NCBI GenBank assembly: GCA_018266255.1
Contig: JAFEAT010000010.1
Location: forward strand, 1-64,000
DNA from: Cyanobacteria bacterium SZAS-4
GTDB lineage: Bacteria > Cyanobacteriota > Vampirovibrionia > Obscuribacterales > Obscuribacteraceae
Direction of reading: 5' to 3'
Length of the DNA stretch: 64,000 bases
The notes beneath the pieces were generated by a model. It did no database searches and was not told the origin of the DNA. It saw only the letters and a program-made list of their open reading frames with translations. A program made the translations under genes and the position numbers. Positions 17,133-26,240 of the stretch are shown here, one piece after another. How positions within the stretch are numbered: position 1 is the first letter of the stretch; each line of letters starts with the position of its first letter.

Positions 17133-17218
17133 ACTTTTTTCTAAGGAGAGCCGCTCAGGCAGCTTCCAAGCAGTAAACTTGGCAGGCGTCATCACTCTGC
17201 AGTTGCTCAATATTGTAG

Positions 17219-17244
17219 AAAAACTGGGGCTTTAAGCAGTTTTT
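17219..17244. terminator. Bidirectional terminator-like hairpin
   Basis: Arms AAAAACTG (17219-17226) and CAGTTTTT (17237-17244) enclose a ten-base loop. It sits between the convergent tRNA-Ser and kinase genes, 15 bases past the kinase stop, and has A and T runs at the ends for both directions. Confidence 0.5.
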
Positions 17245-17258
17245 GTAAGCCTCTTGAG

Positions 17259-19595
17259 TTAGTTCGTATAATCCGTCTCGAAATTTCCAAATGGATGCGT
17301 CCTGTAGAATGCTGCGATTCCGCGCGTTGAAATATTTTTGCAGTAATTTGCCGAAAGTCTATTTAGATGAGGCAAATCATCCAATTCTCTGAGACCTGCA
17401 TCGCTGACCAGGCTGGAGTCGATGTACAGATCGTGGAGGTTCTTCAGCCCAGTCAAATATTTCATGTCTGAGTCTGTCAGTGGATTCATTTGAATCCAAA
17501 GATAAGCGAGATTTTCAAGTTTCGTGGTGCGCGCAAAAAGTCGACCCGTAATTTTCGTTGCATTTAAGGTAAGTCCTGTTAACTGCGGCATCTGGTCAAG
17601 GTATGGAGCTGCGGCATCGGTAATTGGACAGTTTTGAACATAGAATTTCCGCAGAAACTTGTGATGAGTAAAGTACTTTAAGTCTGCATCTTTAAAGCTG
17701 TGCATGTTATAGAGTTGGACTTCTACCAGGTTGTTCAAGTTCTCTATTGCTTTCAAGTCCCGCTCGGAGAGCGGCGCTCTGCTGATACATAAATATTCTA
17801 GCTTTTTGCAGTCTTTCAGATTTTCGATGCCGCCGGCTGAAACTTTTGTGTCCCACAAGTTCAAATTGGTGAGAGGCAGTTTTGCAATATAAGTCAGACC
17901 TTTGTTTGTAATGTCGCTGCCGCTCAGGGATAGAGACTTCAGGTTTTTTGAGTTTTGTAGATATTCCAAACCTTTGTCGCTAATTTTGGTGTTCCGCAAT
18001 TTGAGCGATGTTAGATTCGGCATTTTGCTTAACGCTTGCAGGGCATCGTCACTGGTGGCAGTGCCATCAAGATCTAAATCGCGCAGATCGGTGAGGGCAA
18101 CGAGCTGGGCTATTCCAGCAGTAGTGACGTTTGTCCGTTTCAATGCCAGGGTTGTCAGCGATTTCAATTTCAGAATAGGCTTTATTGCCCGGTCTGAAAC
18201 ATCCGTATAGTTGAGGTTGAGCGATTTTAGTCGTGGCAACCGCCCTAAAGCATAAAGTGCGCTATCGCTGACTCTCGAGTTTTCGAGATTGACGCTCCCA
18301 GTCGAGGTGCTAAGTTGAGCCAAATTGTGAACTGACGGATCGCCAATAATTTCATCGACTGACTTTGTCGGTTCGGAAGCAGGTTGCTCCTTGCTCTCCT
18401 TTCCGTCTGCAGCACTGATTATCTGCTTGTCTGCTGCTGCTTTTAATCGTTGTGCAACATTCAGATCATTGATTGCGAAGACCAATGCCACCAATCCAGC
18501 TGTTGCCAGTAAGGCGCCAGTAGCGAAAATTGCATTGGGTTTGGAAATATTCAGCTTAAGAGGTACGCCAGCTTTAGCCAGTCCAGATCTCCGCAACGCT
18601 CCTGCTTGTATGGCCAGTAAAGACTGTCTGACTTCTGAAATTGTTTGGATTCGATCGTCTGGGTGCGTTGCCAGAAGCCTCATCACAAGGTCTTCGAATG
18701 CGTCTGGAAAGGTGATATCTGTTCGTACATCATGAAGTGCTACTGCTGCTTCGTTTAGATGCTTAAAAATTGTCTCCAGCATCGTTTCACCACGATGTGG
18801 TGGTACGCCGACAACAGCTTCATACAGAATGCATCCGAGAGAATAGATATCTGAACGTTGATCGACTTTCTTGCCCATACACTGTTCAGGGCTCATGTAG
18901 AGCGGGCTTCCCATGACCTCGCCTGTCTGAGTCAGTTGCTGAGCGATGCCACCAGATTCAGCATCAATTACTTTGGCGATGCCAAAATCTACAAGAAAAA
19001 CGTCGTAACCATCTTCCGTCTCACGCAACATAATGTTGCTTGGTTTCAAATCTCTGTGCAGCAAATTGTTCTGGTGCGCATGCTCAAGAGCGCCACAAAC
19101 AGCTAGAAAAATGTCCATGGCTTCAGGCAAGGGCAGGGCACCACGTTCACTAAGCAACTCTGCTAAAGTTTTGCCGTCGATGAAATCCATCACCATATAG
19201 GGCTGCCCTAATTTTGAAATGCCAAAATCGTGAACCGCGATCACGTTTGGATGTTTCATGCTGCTTGCAGCCTTGGCTTCACGTTGAAAGCGCATGATTG
19301 AATTTTCGTTCAATAGATGCGAATGCAACATTTTGATCGCGACAGTTTTATCTAGCATCAGTTGGCGCGCTTTGTAGATAACACTCATGCCACCAGTGCC
19401 GATTGTTCCGAGGAATTCGTAATTGGTCGAGAACAGATCGTCTAGTTGCTCTTGAACGTCGTGCGGAGTGCCATCTTGCGGGCAGGTGGTCGCGGTGATT
19501 GGAATCACCAGTGCGCATGCGGGGCACGTCCAAGTAGGCATCGTGCGGCTTCTGTCCGCAACGGATTCTTCCGCAATAGAATCTTGCTCGTCCAA
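17259..19595 (-). CDS. Membrane Ser/Thr protein kinase with C-terminal leucine-rich repeats
   Basis: A 778-residue fusion. Residues 22-43 form a zinc-ribbon-like CPAC...CPQDG. A Hanks-type kinase domain follows (about 59-325) with a GTIGTGGMSV loop, Lys88, the HRDLKPSN catalytic loop (180-187), DFG (203-205) and SPEQC. One transmembrane segment is at about 354-376. The rest (about 430-770) is roughly a dozen 24-residue leucine-rich repeats such as LTSLKLRNTKISDKGLEYL, placed outside the membrane. All catalytic residues are present, so it should be active. The start is TTG at 19595, 5 bases after the DUF1348 stop; an ATG at 19541 is an alternative that keeps the zinc ribbon. The ligand of the LRR part is unknown. 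Confidence 0.92.
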   Translation of the reverse strand: MDEQDSIAEESVADRSRTMPTWTCPACALVIPITATTCPQDGTPHDVQEQLDDLFSTNYEFLGTIGTGGMSVIYKARQLMLDKTVAIKMLHSHLLNENSIMRFQREAKAASSMKHPNVIAVHDFGISKLGQPYMVMDFIDGKTLAELLSERGALPLPEAMDIFLAVCGALEHAHQNNLLHRDLKPSNIMLRETEDGYDVFLVDFGIAKVIDAESGGIAQQLTQTGEVMGSPLYMSPEQCMGKKVDQRSDIYSLGCILYEAVVGVPPHRGETMLETIFKHLNEAAVALHDVRTDITFPDAFEDLVMRLLATHPDDRIQTISEVRQSLLAIQAGALRRSGLAKAGVPLKLNISKPNAIFATGALLATAGLVALVFAINDLNVAQRLKAAADKQIISAADGKESKEQPASEPTKSVDEIIGDPSVHNLAQLSTSTGSVNLENSRVSDSALYALGRLPRLKSLNLNYTDVSDRAIKPILKLKSLTTLALKRTNVTTAGIAQLVALTDLRDLDLDGTATSDDALQALSKMPNLTSLKLRNTKISDKGLEYLQNSKNLKSLSLSGSDITNKGLTYIAKLPLTNLNLWDTKVSAGGIENLKDCKKLEYLCISRAPLSERDLKAIENLNNLVEVQLYNMHSFKDADLKYFTHHKFLRKFYVQNCPITDAAAPYLDQMPQLTGLTLNATKITGRLFARTTKLENLAYLWIQMNPLTDSDMKYLTGLKNLHDLYIDSSLVSDAGLRELDDLPHLNRLSANYCKNISTRGIAAFYRTHPFGNFETDYTN

Positions 19596-19600
19596 TTAGC

Positions 19601-20062
19601 TCACAATCCCAAATCTGACAGTGATGGATGGTCATCTGGGCGACGTCCCAGCGCCCAGTGGTACTTGCGTTCTGACGCCTGGATCGGTACGTCATTGATG
19701 CTTGCATAGCGAGACGTCATCAAGCCCTGATCGTCGAATTCCCAGTTTTCGTTTCCATAAGACCTGAACCAATTACCAGAATCGTCGTGCCACTCGTAGG
19801 CAAAGCGCACAGCGATTCTATTGTCGGTGAACGCCCAGAGTTCCTTGATCAGCCGGTACTCCAACTCTTTTGCCCACTTGCGCGTGAGGAAGGCGATGAT
19901 CGCCTCTCTGCCACTAATGAATTCGGATCGATTTCGCCACTTCGAATCCGGGGAGTATGCCAGGCACACACGCTCTGGTGCACGTGAGTTCCATCCGTCT
20001 TCAGCCAGGCGAACTTTCTTAATTGCAGTTTCGTGCGTGAATGGTGGGGCCGGTGGATTCAC
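19601..20062 (-). CDS. DUF1348 NTF2-like protein
   Basis: Matches the highly conserved DUF1348 family (SnoaL/NTF2-like fold) along the full 153 residues. Recognisable segments are [45 protein letters not shown] and the C-terminal [15 protein letters not shown]. Function is not known; the fold often makes small catalytic or binding pockets. It is immediately upstream of the LRR kinase on the same strand and likely cotranscribed. Confidence 0.92.
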   Translation of the reverse strand: MNPPAPPFTHETAIKKVRLAEDGWNSRAPERVCLAYSPDSKWRNRSEFISGREAIIAFLTRKWAKELEYRLIKELWAFTDNRIAVRFAYEWHDDSGNWFRSYGNENWEFDDQGLMTSRYASINDVPIQASERKYHWALGRRPDDHPSLSDLGL

Positions 20063-20220
20063 AGTGATGTTCCTTATTAGCTGATTGCCCCATTTTAGCG
20101 TGATTGTTAGCCCACCTTAGAAACATGCGGCAGCGAACTCTCAAAAAAAAATTGCCATGCCAAGACCTTGCCAAAATTGAAAAGCATAATGACTTCGTTA
20201 GCTGAAACGAGGACTGAGAA

Positions 20221-20712
20221 ATGAGTAGCAAAGCCGCTGAACATGCTGAACAACACCAAATTACTAAGGGCGACTCCCACAATGGTGCACACACTGCCAG
20301 CTTTCAGCATGAAGCACAGGCACTTCTTGGTGGTTTGGTAAACAACGCCAAACACGCAGCACAAGACGTTCAGCACATTGATTTTTCCGACCCATTCAAG
20401 GGCGCTGCCGAAGCCGTGAAGCACGCTGCAGGCGCTGTCGACAAGGCTGTAGACGGTGGATGGAACGCTCTCGACCATGATAAGAATGGTCATTTCTTCA
20501 AGCACGACATCTGCGGTGATAACAAAGGCATGGCGGTTGTTGCTGGAGGAACGGTGATTGGACTGGCAACAATTCCGGCTATGGCTCTCGCTCCCGCTGT
20601 ACTCACCGCAGCCGGGGTGTCAGAATCCGCAGCTTTAGTCGCTTCTATGACAGGAGTGTTCGGCGCCACTGGGATAAAATTTGACTACGATCGTCGTCAT
20701 CCAAATCAATAA
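20221..20712 (+). CDS. Unknown protein with EF-hand-like loop and hydrophobic C-terminal segment
   Basis: A 163-residue protein without a recognised family. The first 80 residues are polar and His/Ala-rich (several AEHAEQH and KHAA-type segments, likely helical). Residues 85-96 read DHDKNGHFFKHD, which fits the EF-hand calcium-loop pattern DxDxNGxxxxxD apart from Phe at the usual aliphatic position. A long hydrophobic, Ala/Gly-rich stretch at about 104-150 could form two membrane helices. It is a single gene with GAGGACTGAGAA before the ATG. Calcium binding is inference from one loop. Confidence 0.7.
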   Translation: MSSKAAEHAEQHQITKGDSHNGAHTASFQHEAQALLGGLVNNAKHAAQDVQHIDFSDPFKGAAEAVKHAAGAVDKAVDGGWNALDHDKNGHFFKHDICGDNKGMAVVAGGTVIGLATIPAMALAPAVLTAAGVSESAALVASMTGVFGATGIKFDYDRRHPNQ

Positions 20713-20769
20713 ATATCAACAAGTTTTTGGGGAGTCGGATTCGTGGTACCGCCAGCGGTGCCGCGAATT

Positions 20770-21354
20770 CTACGTTTTACGCGATTTGAAAAACATACTT
20801 TTTAGTGTGCCTTGTCCCAACATTGCATCCAAATCGCGGTATGCGAAAAGAATGAAGAAAATCGCGAACAGAGACAGGGTGTGCGCCACGACTCCTGCCA
20901 GTGGAAAAACATCGTTTGGATCCGCCGTCGCATGAATCATTCTTTCTTCCAATCGATGTCCCAGTAGAGTGATCGCGGTGAAGAAGCAAGCTTTATAGAT
21001 GCACGACCAGAAGAGAGGGCGATGTCGCATTTGATTGACGATGGGCAGCTTTTGAGCGAGTACGATGATCTTTCCAAAGGCGACGGCTGTGATCCACGCC
21101 ATGATGTAAGCGTTTCTAAATTCGTTCATTCCATATTGTAAAAGCACTAAACACTTCATCGTGGCAAGAACAGAAAGCCAACAACCGAGGTACAAAATGA
21201 TGGTAAAAACTTCTCGTGCATGGTGTTTGACTGTATCAGTCAAAGATTTCCTTTGCGCAGGAACAGTTTCACTCGTTTGTGCGGCAGTAGCGGTACCATC
21301 ATCGCTTTGAGCAGATGAATTGGCAGCGATTGCAGCTTGAGCTTCGTTCTCCAT
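20770..21354 (-). CDS. Four-TM membrane protein, function unknown
   Basis: The 194-residue protein has a polar Ala/Ser/Thr-rich N-terminal tail (about 1-45) followed by four hydrophobic spans (about 50-70, 82-100, 115-133, 150-170) and a basic C-terminus (FFKSRKT). No catalytic motif is seen. It stands alone between two rightward genes, so it has its own promoter region at 21355-21445. Confidence 0.7.
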   Translation of the reverse strand: MENEAQAAIAANSSAQSDDGTATAAQTSETVPAQRKSLTDTVKHHAREVFTIILYLGCWLSVLATMKCLVLLQYGMNEFRNAYIMAWITAVAFGKIIVLAQKLPIVNQMRHRPLFWSCIYKACFFTAITLLGHRLEERMIHATADPNDVFPLAGVVAHTLSLFAIFFILFAYRDLDAMLGQGTLKSMFFKSRKT

Positions 21355-21445
21355 GCTGATATAGTACCACCCTGTAAGTTCGTCTAAAGTCTACAGCCAT
21401 TGGGTTTGCTGGACGTGAGTCGCCGTCTAGCTTAATGGAGGAGTT

Positions 21446-21967
21446 GTGAAATCAGTAGAAGAAGAAGAGAAAGACGCCCTTCAGTTGATTACGGCTGGCG
21501 ATTTGGCCGGCGCTCGCCCTATTCTGGTCGACTTGTGCAAAAAGCAGCCTGAGAACGCCTCTCTGCATTATCGCACCGCCTGTGTTCACGATAACCTGGG
21601 CTTTGAGAGAGAAGCCGTTCCGTTTTACGAAACTGCGCTTCGGTTGGGGCTAGTCGGAGACGAGTTAGAAGGCGCATATGTGGGTTTAGGCAGCACTTAT
21701 CGACTGCTCGGACAATTTACGAAATCGATTGATGTTTTGCTCGAAGGCAGCAAAAAGTTTCCGAACAGTCAGGTGATGAAAATATTTGAGGCGATGACTT
21801 TGCACGAAAGTGGTCGACACAATCTCGCTGTTGCAATGTTGCTCCACTGTGCCGCAGACAAGCCTGGCGATCGAAGCGTTGGCTTGTATCGAAGAGCAAT
21901 TCAGCAATATGCGATGGAATATGGAAAGGTCGACGAGCAATGTTCCGGGCTCAAATCTGATATCTAG
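21446..21967 (+). CDS. Small TPR protein
   Basis: A 173-residue cytoplasmic protein with about three to four tetratricopeptide-like helical pairs (for example ASLHYRTACVHDNLGFEREA and ELEGAYVGLGSTYRLLGQFT). It starts with GTG at 21446 after a strong TGGAGGAG ribosome-binding site. It has no linked partner; the next gene converges on it. Its role is presumably protein binding. Confidence 0.8.
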   Translation: MKSVEEEEKDALQLITAGDLAGARPILVDLCKKQPENASLHYRTACVHDNLGFEREAVPFYETALRLGLVGDELEGAYVGLGSTYRLLGQFTKSIDVLLEGSKKFPNSQVMKIFEAMTLHESGRHNLAVAMLLHCAADKPGDRSVGLYRRAIQQYAMEYGKVDEQCSGLKSDI

Positions 21968-21976
21968 CGCTGAATT

Positions 21977-23095
21977 TTATCGAGAATAAATCGCGATTAT
22001 ATCCGCGCCGGTATTATCGAGCATGCACTGATGCATTAAGTTCATACCGAGAAGACCCTTGAAGATGTGCGACGTTGTTTCGAGGTAAACGCGTCGCAAT
22101 CCGCAGAGTTTAGCCAATGTATCGAGTGACTGTGGCGAATAGTATTTGATGTGATCCAGCTTGAAACTGTAATAGTAGTCCCCCAGAATTTCATATTCCA
22201 GTGATACCAAATTCGGTGTGCGAATGACGATTACTCCGTCAGACGTCAAAAACTGTTTGAGAATGTTGATCGCAACCAGTCCGTCATCAATGTGTTCGAT
22301 AACATCCCAAAGTGTTATCAGCTCTATCTTTCCAATTAGATGCGGGGCGACCGCCGGCAGGTCAGCAATTTCTCCCATCAATGTGTCGAAGCCAAATTTT
22401 TCAGCGCAGATTTTTGCCGCATCGGTCGATTGTTCCAATCCGTAGTGTTCGATTTTGGCTTCGTTCAGTGCCATTCTGAAATATCCGACCGCAGACCCGA
22501 CGTCCAGCGCCGTTTTCACAGGCGGTTTAAGACCACTCCTGTTGAGTACAATGCCAAGCTGGCGGCGCGCTTTTTCCAGGCGCCAATCTTGATCGGCGAT
22601 GTAGTTGCGCATCCCAAGATGCGCCTCGGGCGGGTCTTGAAAATAGAGCTCATCGTATTCTACAGATTCGGCTAACACTTGCTTTTGGGTGGCTGCGTCA
22701 ACTAGCCAGGCGAACTGTAGTTTTGAGTTTCCGACTATTTTGCGAGCTTCATTTCCGCTGATTGACTCAGCGAATACATGGTCAGCAACACTGCCATCAA
22801 AGGCCATTCCACTTGCCGAAAAATTCGGTACTCTGATGGGTTCAGCGGGATATTTCAGCCGAAACGTTTCCTTGATTAGTTCGATTTTCTTCGCGATGTT
22901 GAGTGCTGCAAAATTTTCACCGTGTGGATCTACACAACTTTCGATCACGGTTTTGGCAGTGGTTTCGTGGATTTCGAGCAGTCGACAAAAACCTTTGCGC
23001 CAGTGGTCCCAGTCATCGTAAAACAAAACAGAGGCACCGTGTGTGTAGTAGATGCCTGCAGATGTTTCGTGCCAGGTGCCTCGCTTGAGACGCAT
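21977..23095 (-). CDS. SAM-dependent methyltransferase (class I) with N-terminal extension
   Basis: The C-terminal half (about 190-340) has a Rossmann-type methyltransferase core: ALDVGSAVGYFRMAL as SAM motif I, then ITLWDVIEHIDDG and the strand VIVIRTPN. The first ~185 residues are not recognised and may bind the substrate. Its ATG overlaps the TAA of the preceding methyltransferase by one base (TAATG), so the two are translationally coupled and probably act in one pathway. The substrate is unknown; such pairs often act in glycan or lipid tailoring. Confidence 0.85.
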   Translation of the reverse strand: MRLKRGTWHETSAGIYYTHGASVLFYDDWDHWRKGFCRLLEIHETTAKTVIESCVDPHGENFAALNIAKKIELIKETFRLKYPAEPIRVPNFSASGMAFDGSVADHVFAESISGNEARKIVGNSKLQFAWLVDAATQKQVLAESVEYDELYFQDPPEAHLGMRNYIADQDWRLEKARRQLGIVLNRSGLKPPVKTALDVGSAVGYFRMALNEAKIEHYGLEQSTDAAKICAEKFGFDTLMGEIADLPAVAPHLIGKIELITLWDVIEHIDDGLVAINILKQFLTSDGVIVIRTPNLVSLEYEILGDYYYSFKLDHIKYYSPQSLDTLAKLCGLRRVYLETTSHIFKGLLGMNLMHQCMLDNTGADIIAIYSR

Positions 23096-24096
23096 TATCG
23101 ACCTCTGTCCAGCTTGTGGAAGGCGACGCCCATGTTGGAAGTTTGACCCGTAGTGGCTTTGATCATTGTATCCAAACCGGCGAAAGAGGCGTTGCGAATC
23201 AGGTTTGGAACGTTAGTTCTAGCCCAATCGATCGGCGGAAAAAGTGTGTCTGCAAAAATAGAAAGCAACGGATTGTCTTTCAACATCGAATGAAAAGTCC
23301 AAACCCAAAAAATCGCGTTCGGTTCGTAGACAATTTTTACGACTTCGAAGCCGGTAATTTCAGCCAGTTTGTTTACAGACTTCTCGTCGTAGAATACCCA
23401 ATGGCGTGGAAAGTGGTAGGCGCCCCAATGTTTGTTTCTGAAAATGCGCGCGTCTAATGACTCTATATTTGGTGTCCAAAACCAGAATATTCCACCGGGT
23501 TTAAGCAAGCGATAGACTTTTTCAGTGAATGCCTTAGGATCGGGCACGTGTTCGATGACGTGACTGGCCCAAACGAAGTCGAACTGCCCTTCTGGAATGT
23601 CTGCATCTTCGAACCTTCCGGCGTAGACAGTGTGTCCTTGCGAGCGAGCTTTTTGAATGGCGTCTTCATTTAGATCGACTCCGTGAGTTTCTACATCATG
23701 AGTGCGAACTTTGCGAAACCAATTGAGGATGTGTCCATCGGCACAGCCAATGTCCAAGACCTTGAGCTTGTCGCCTTTGCAGAAGCTCAACACGTATTCC
23801 AATCCAGCTAAAATTTTTGAATATCTATACTTATAGTACAAATTCTGCTTCTGCGATTCATCGTAGTTTTCTTCAATGGCATACGCATAATAATTTGGTG
23901 GGTAGATCGTGCCGAGCTCGCTCACATCCGGTCTTGGATTGAGATACACAAGTCCACAGTGGGTGCACCTGACCACGTTAAAGACATCATCTGTGGTGTT
24001 GTTATATTCATGCTCGCGACCGACGGTTACCAGCACGTGTTGATCTGAGCCGCAGTTGTTGCAGGTCGTTTCTACTTTCTTGATATCAGACTTCAT
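23095..24096 (-). CDS. SAM-dependent methyltransferase with N-terminal zinc ribbon
   Basis: A 333-residue protein. Residues about 11-50 carry CNNC and CTHC pairs followed by GLVYLNPRP, the zinc-binding lead-in common in methyltransferases of surface-sugar pathways. The core has LDIGCADGHILNWF (motif I), FDFVWASHVIEHVPDP and LLKPGGIFWFWTPN. It is the first gene of the two-methyltransferase operon. No glycosyltransferases are adjacent, so the substrate is open. Confidence 0.87.
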   Translation of the reverse strand: MKSDIKKVETTCNNCGSDQHVLVTVGREHEYNNTTDDVFNVVRCTHCGLVYLNPRPDVSELGTIYPPNYYAYAIEENYDESQKQNLYYKYRYSKILAGLEYVLSFCKGDKLKVLDIGCADGHILNWFRKVRTHDVETHGVDLNEDAIQKARSQGHTVYAGRFEDADIPEGQFDFVWASHVIEHVPDPKAFTEKVYRLLKPGGIFWFWTPNIESLDARIFRNKHWGAYHFPRHWVFYDEKSVNKLAEITGFEVVKIVYEPNAIFWVWTFHSMLKDNPLLSIFADTLFPPIDWARTNVPNLIRNASFAGLDTMIKATTGQTSNMGVAFHKLDRGR

Positions 24097-24228
24097 TACA
24101 GAACCGCGAGTGCCCAGATTCTAGTAATGTTAGCAGACCTCAGTCAGAGCCCGAGTGGCACTTCTCCGAGCGACTGGAACTCGCAGCTCAGTCGACGTTC
24201 GGTTGCGGTGAGAACTCCGTACCAAATT

Positions 24229-24250
24229 GTGCACTTCATCCAGAGTGCAC
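24229..24250 (-). terminator. Hairpin at the end of the TPR gene
   Basis: Seven-base perfect arms GTGCACT (24229-24235) and AGTGCAC (24244-24250) lie directly after the stop of the leftward TPR gene at 24251. There is no convincing U tract, so it may be a 3' end hairpin rather than a classical terminator. The rest of 24097-24228 shows no gene. Confidence 0.4.
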
Positions 24251-25726
24251 TTAATCTAGATTTGGAACCTCAGCGAATGCTAAACCGAGCGCTTCTGCCT
24301 CATCGATTTTTGCAAGATCTTTTTTGCCGAGTTCTCTGTAGGCTTTGGCCCTCCAGTAGCTGCCCGAGCCTAATTCTCCACCTTGCGCGATAGCCTTATT
24401 GCAATCTTCAACTGCTAACTCTGGTTTGTGTTGCGTCAAATGCAATTCAGCTAATTGGCTGTATGCACGCTCTCGATCGCTGTATGTAGAGTCAGGTGAA
24501 ATTGCCTTGCCGAAAAGTTCAATTGCTTTGTCGTAGTTACCTAGCTTTGTGTACATCTGAGCGCTTCCAAGATAGCTCGCTGACTCTGGATGGAGTGTAG
24601 TGGCGATGGCATAGTCTTTCAGTGCTTTTTTAAACTGCTGGTCTGCTGCATAAAAATTCGCGCGTTTGACATACTGGTTGGCCAGGACGTCGTTTGGAGC
24701 CTCTTTAAAAAGCTCGTCTACATTATAGTTAAGTTGATTGATGGTCGCCTTTCTTTCAGCTTGGGCGACTGAGTTTTTGTGCAGCAAGTCAAGGATCTTC
24801 AAATGAAATGCATGGTACAGCTCGTCGTTGAAATGTTTGATTAAATGGTCAGCGTCTTCCAGCGCTTTCTCATTTTCACCAGCTTTTAGATATAAATTTG
24901 CACGCCTATAACGAGCCTTGCAGACCTGGAGATCATCGTCTTTGCCAATCAGTTGGATCAGTTGACTGTACGTCTCAATCGCTTTAGCCGGCCTCCCTGT
25001 CTTCTCATACAGGTAACCCATATGCAAAAGATCATTTGGGTTTTTATCTGCGTTGAAACAGTTCTCGTAGTCCTTCAGAGCTTTCTCAGTCTCACCAAGA
25101 AAGACATACTGCTGAGCACGTTTTTCGAGAGGTTGCTCGCCGTCGCTAGTTGGCTGTGTCACGTCGATTTTGACAATGCGCTCTCTATCAGCTCGTGCCT
25201 TGTCGAATTCTCCGACATTGTAGAGAAGATGTGCGCGCTTAGCTAAAAAACTATCCAAATGGGGCAAGCTCAAGTCGATTATATGAGAATAGCTTGCGAT
25301 AGCTGCGTGGAAATTGAGAGCCGCCTCTTCGATTTCTGCGCGAATCTGGAGGTAAACACTATTGTTTGGAGCAAATTTTAACGCCTGAGCGATGTCACCG
25401 TTTGCGGCTGAGTAATTAGCCTTCATTCCTTTTTGCAGTTCTAGTCTCATTCGTGCCTTCGCGCGCTGCGCAAAAGCTTCTGCTAGATGGGGATTCGAGG
25501 CTATTGCCCAGTTTAAATACTCGATTGCTTTGGTGTCGTGGTCTTTCTTTTTCAGCTCAGTAAGCGCGAGGTTTAGCTGTATTGTGCCGCTAAAGTAGAC
25601 CCAACCCAAAATCAGAGAGATGACTACAAACGGAGCGATGGCCAACACAGGTCCAGTCGGAAATGGTAGCGCAACGCCAGTCGGCACTCGTTTTGAGGGA
25701 TTGTTGTTGGAATCGCTTTCGCTCAT
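24251..25726 (-). CDS. Membrane-anchored TPR protein
   Basis: A 491-residue protein with one N-terminal membrane segment (VLAIAPFVVISLILGWVYF, residues about 27-45) and then about ten TPR units, such as KAIETYSQLIQL and KAIELFGKAIS. The repeats should face the periplasm or outside. The ATG at 25726 is preferred over an upstream TTG. TPR proteins of this kind scaffold envelope complexes; no specific partner is evident. It is transcribed in the same direction as the PaaI-like gene but 55 bases downstream of it. Confidence 0.85.
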   Translation of the reverse strand: MSESDSNNNPSKRVPTGVALPFPTGPVLAIAPFVVISLILGWVYFSGTIQLNLALTELKKKDHDTKAIEYLNWAIASNPHLAEAFAQRAKARMRLELQKGMKANYSAANGDIAQALKFAPNNSVYLQIRAEIEEAALNFHAAIASYSHIIDLSLPHLDSFLAKRAHLLYNVGEFDKARADRERIVKIDVTQPTSDGEQPLEKRAQQYVFLGETEKALKDYENCFNADKNPNDLLHMGYLYEKTGRPAKAIETYSQLIQLIGKDDDLQVCKARYRRANLYLKAGENEKALEDADHLIKHFNDELYHAFHLKILDLLHKNSVAQAERKATINQLNYNVDELFKEAPNDVLANQYVKRANFYAADQQFKKALKDYAIATTLHPESASYLGSAQMYTKLGNYDKAIELFGKAISPDSTYSDRERAYSQLAELHLTQHKPELAVEDCNKAIAQGGELGSGSYWRAKAYRELGKKDLAKIDEAEALGLAFAEVPNLD

Positions 25727-25781
25727 AGAATGCTCGCACAAGGTCTATTACTAGCATCATAGCCATTGTAGCGCGCCATTG

Positions 25782-26210
25782 TTAATAAACGGTGCTGCTG
25801 GTTCCGTACGACGTGCCGCGGAAGTGCGCGATTGTCTTTTCGTGCTGATTGACAATGGTGATGTCGTAAACTCCCGTGCGCCCGCTCAGTGAGGACTCTT
25901 CGGCAAATGCTGTCAGCTCGTCGCCTTCTTTTGCTGCGGCAACGTAATTAATTGTGCATTGCATCGCTACAGTTTTTTTGTTACGTGAATTGCAAGCGTA
26001 CGCAAACGCTGTGTCTGCAAGGGAAAAGGTCATCCCACCATGACAAATATCCAGCCCATTTAACATGTCGCGTCTGACAACCATTTTCATTTTGGCGAAT
26101 CCAGGGCGAATTTCGAGCAGTTTGATTTCGAGCGCCTGTGCCGCTTTATCGTTGCTCATCATGGTTACGCCGACGCGTTTTGCAACTTCCATTTCGTCGA
26201 CGCTATTCAT
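25782..26210 (-). CDS. PaaI-family hotdog thioesterase
   Basis: A 142-residue acyl-CoA thioesterase of the PaaI type. The catalytic region reads LNGLDICHGGMTFSLADTAF (about residues 51-70), with HGG and the Asp that activates water. The family in phenylacetate-degrading bacteria hydrolyses ring-hydroxylated phenylacetyl-CoA, but no other paa gene is near, so a broader house-cleaning thioesterase role is likely. It lies 30 bases downstream of speD on the same strand and may be cotranscribed with it. Confidence 0.88.
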   Translation of the reverse strand: MNSVDEMEVAKRVGVTMMSNDKAAQALEIKLLEIRPGFAKMKMVVRRDMLNGLDICHGGMTFSLADTAFAYACNSRNKKTVAMQCTINYVAAAKEGDELTAFAEESSLSGRTGVYDITIVNQHEKTIAHFRGTSYGTSSTVY

Positions 26211-26240
26211 ATATGTTCCTTTGATACCGTTATTGGTGCG

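Noticed and set aside
20107..20505. Leftward 132-codon frame opposite the EF-hand-like gene
   Set aside because: No start signal, and the + strand gene has a better ribosome-binding site and protein composition.
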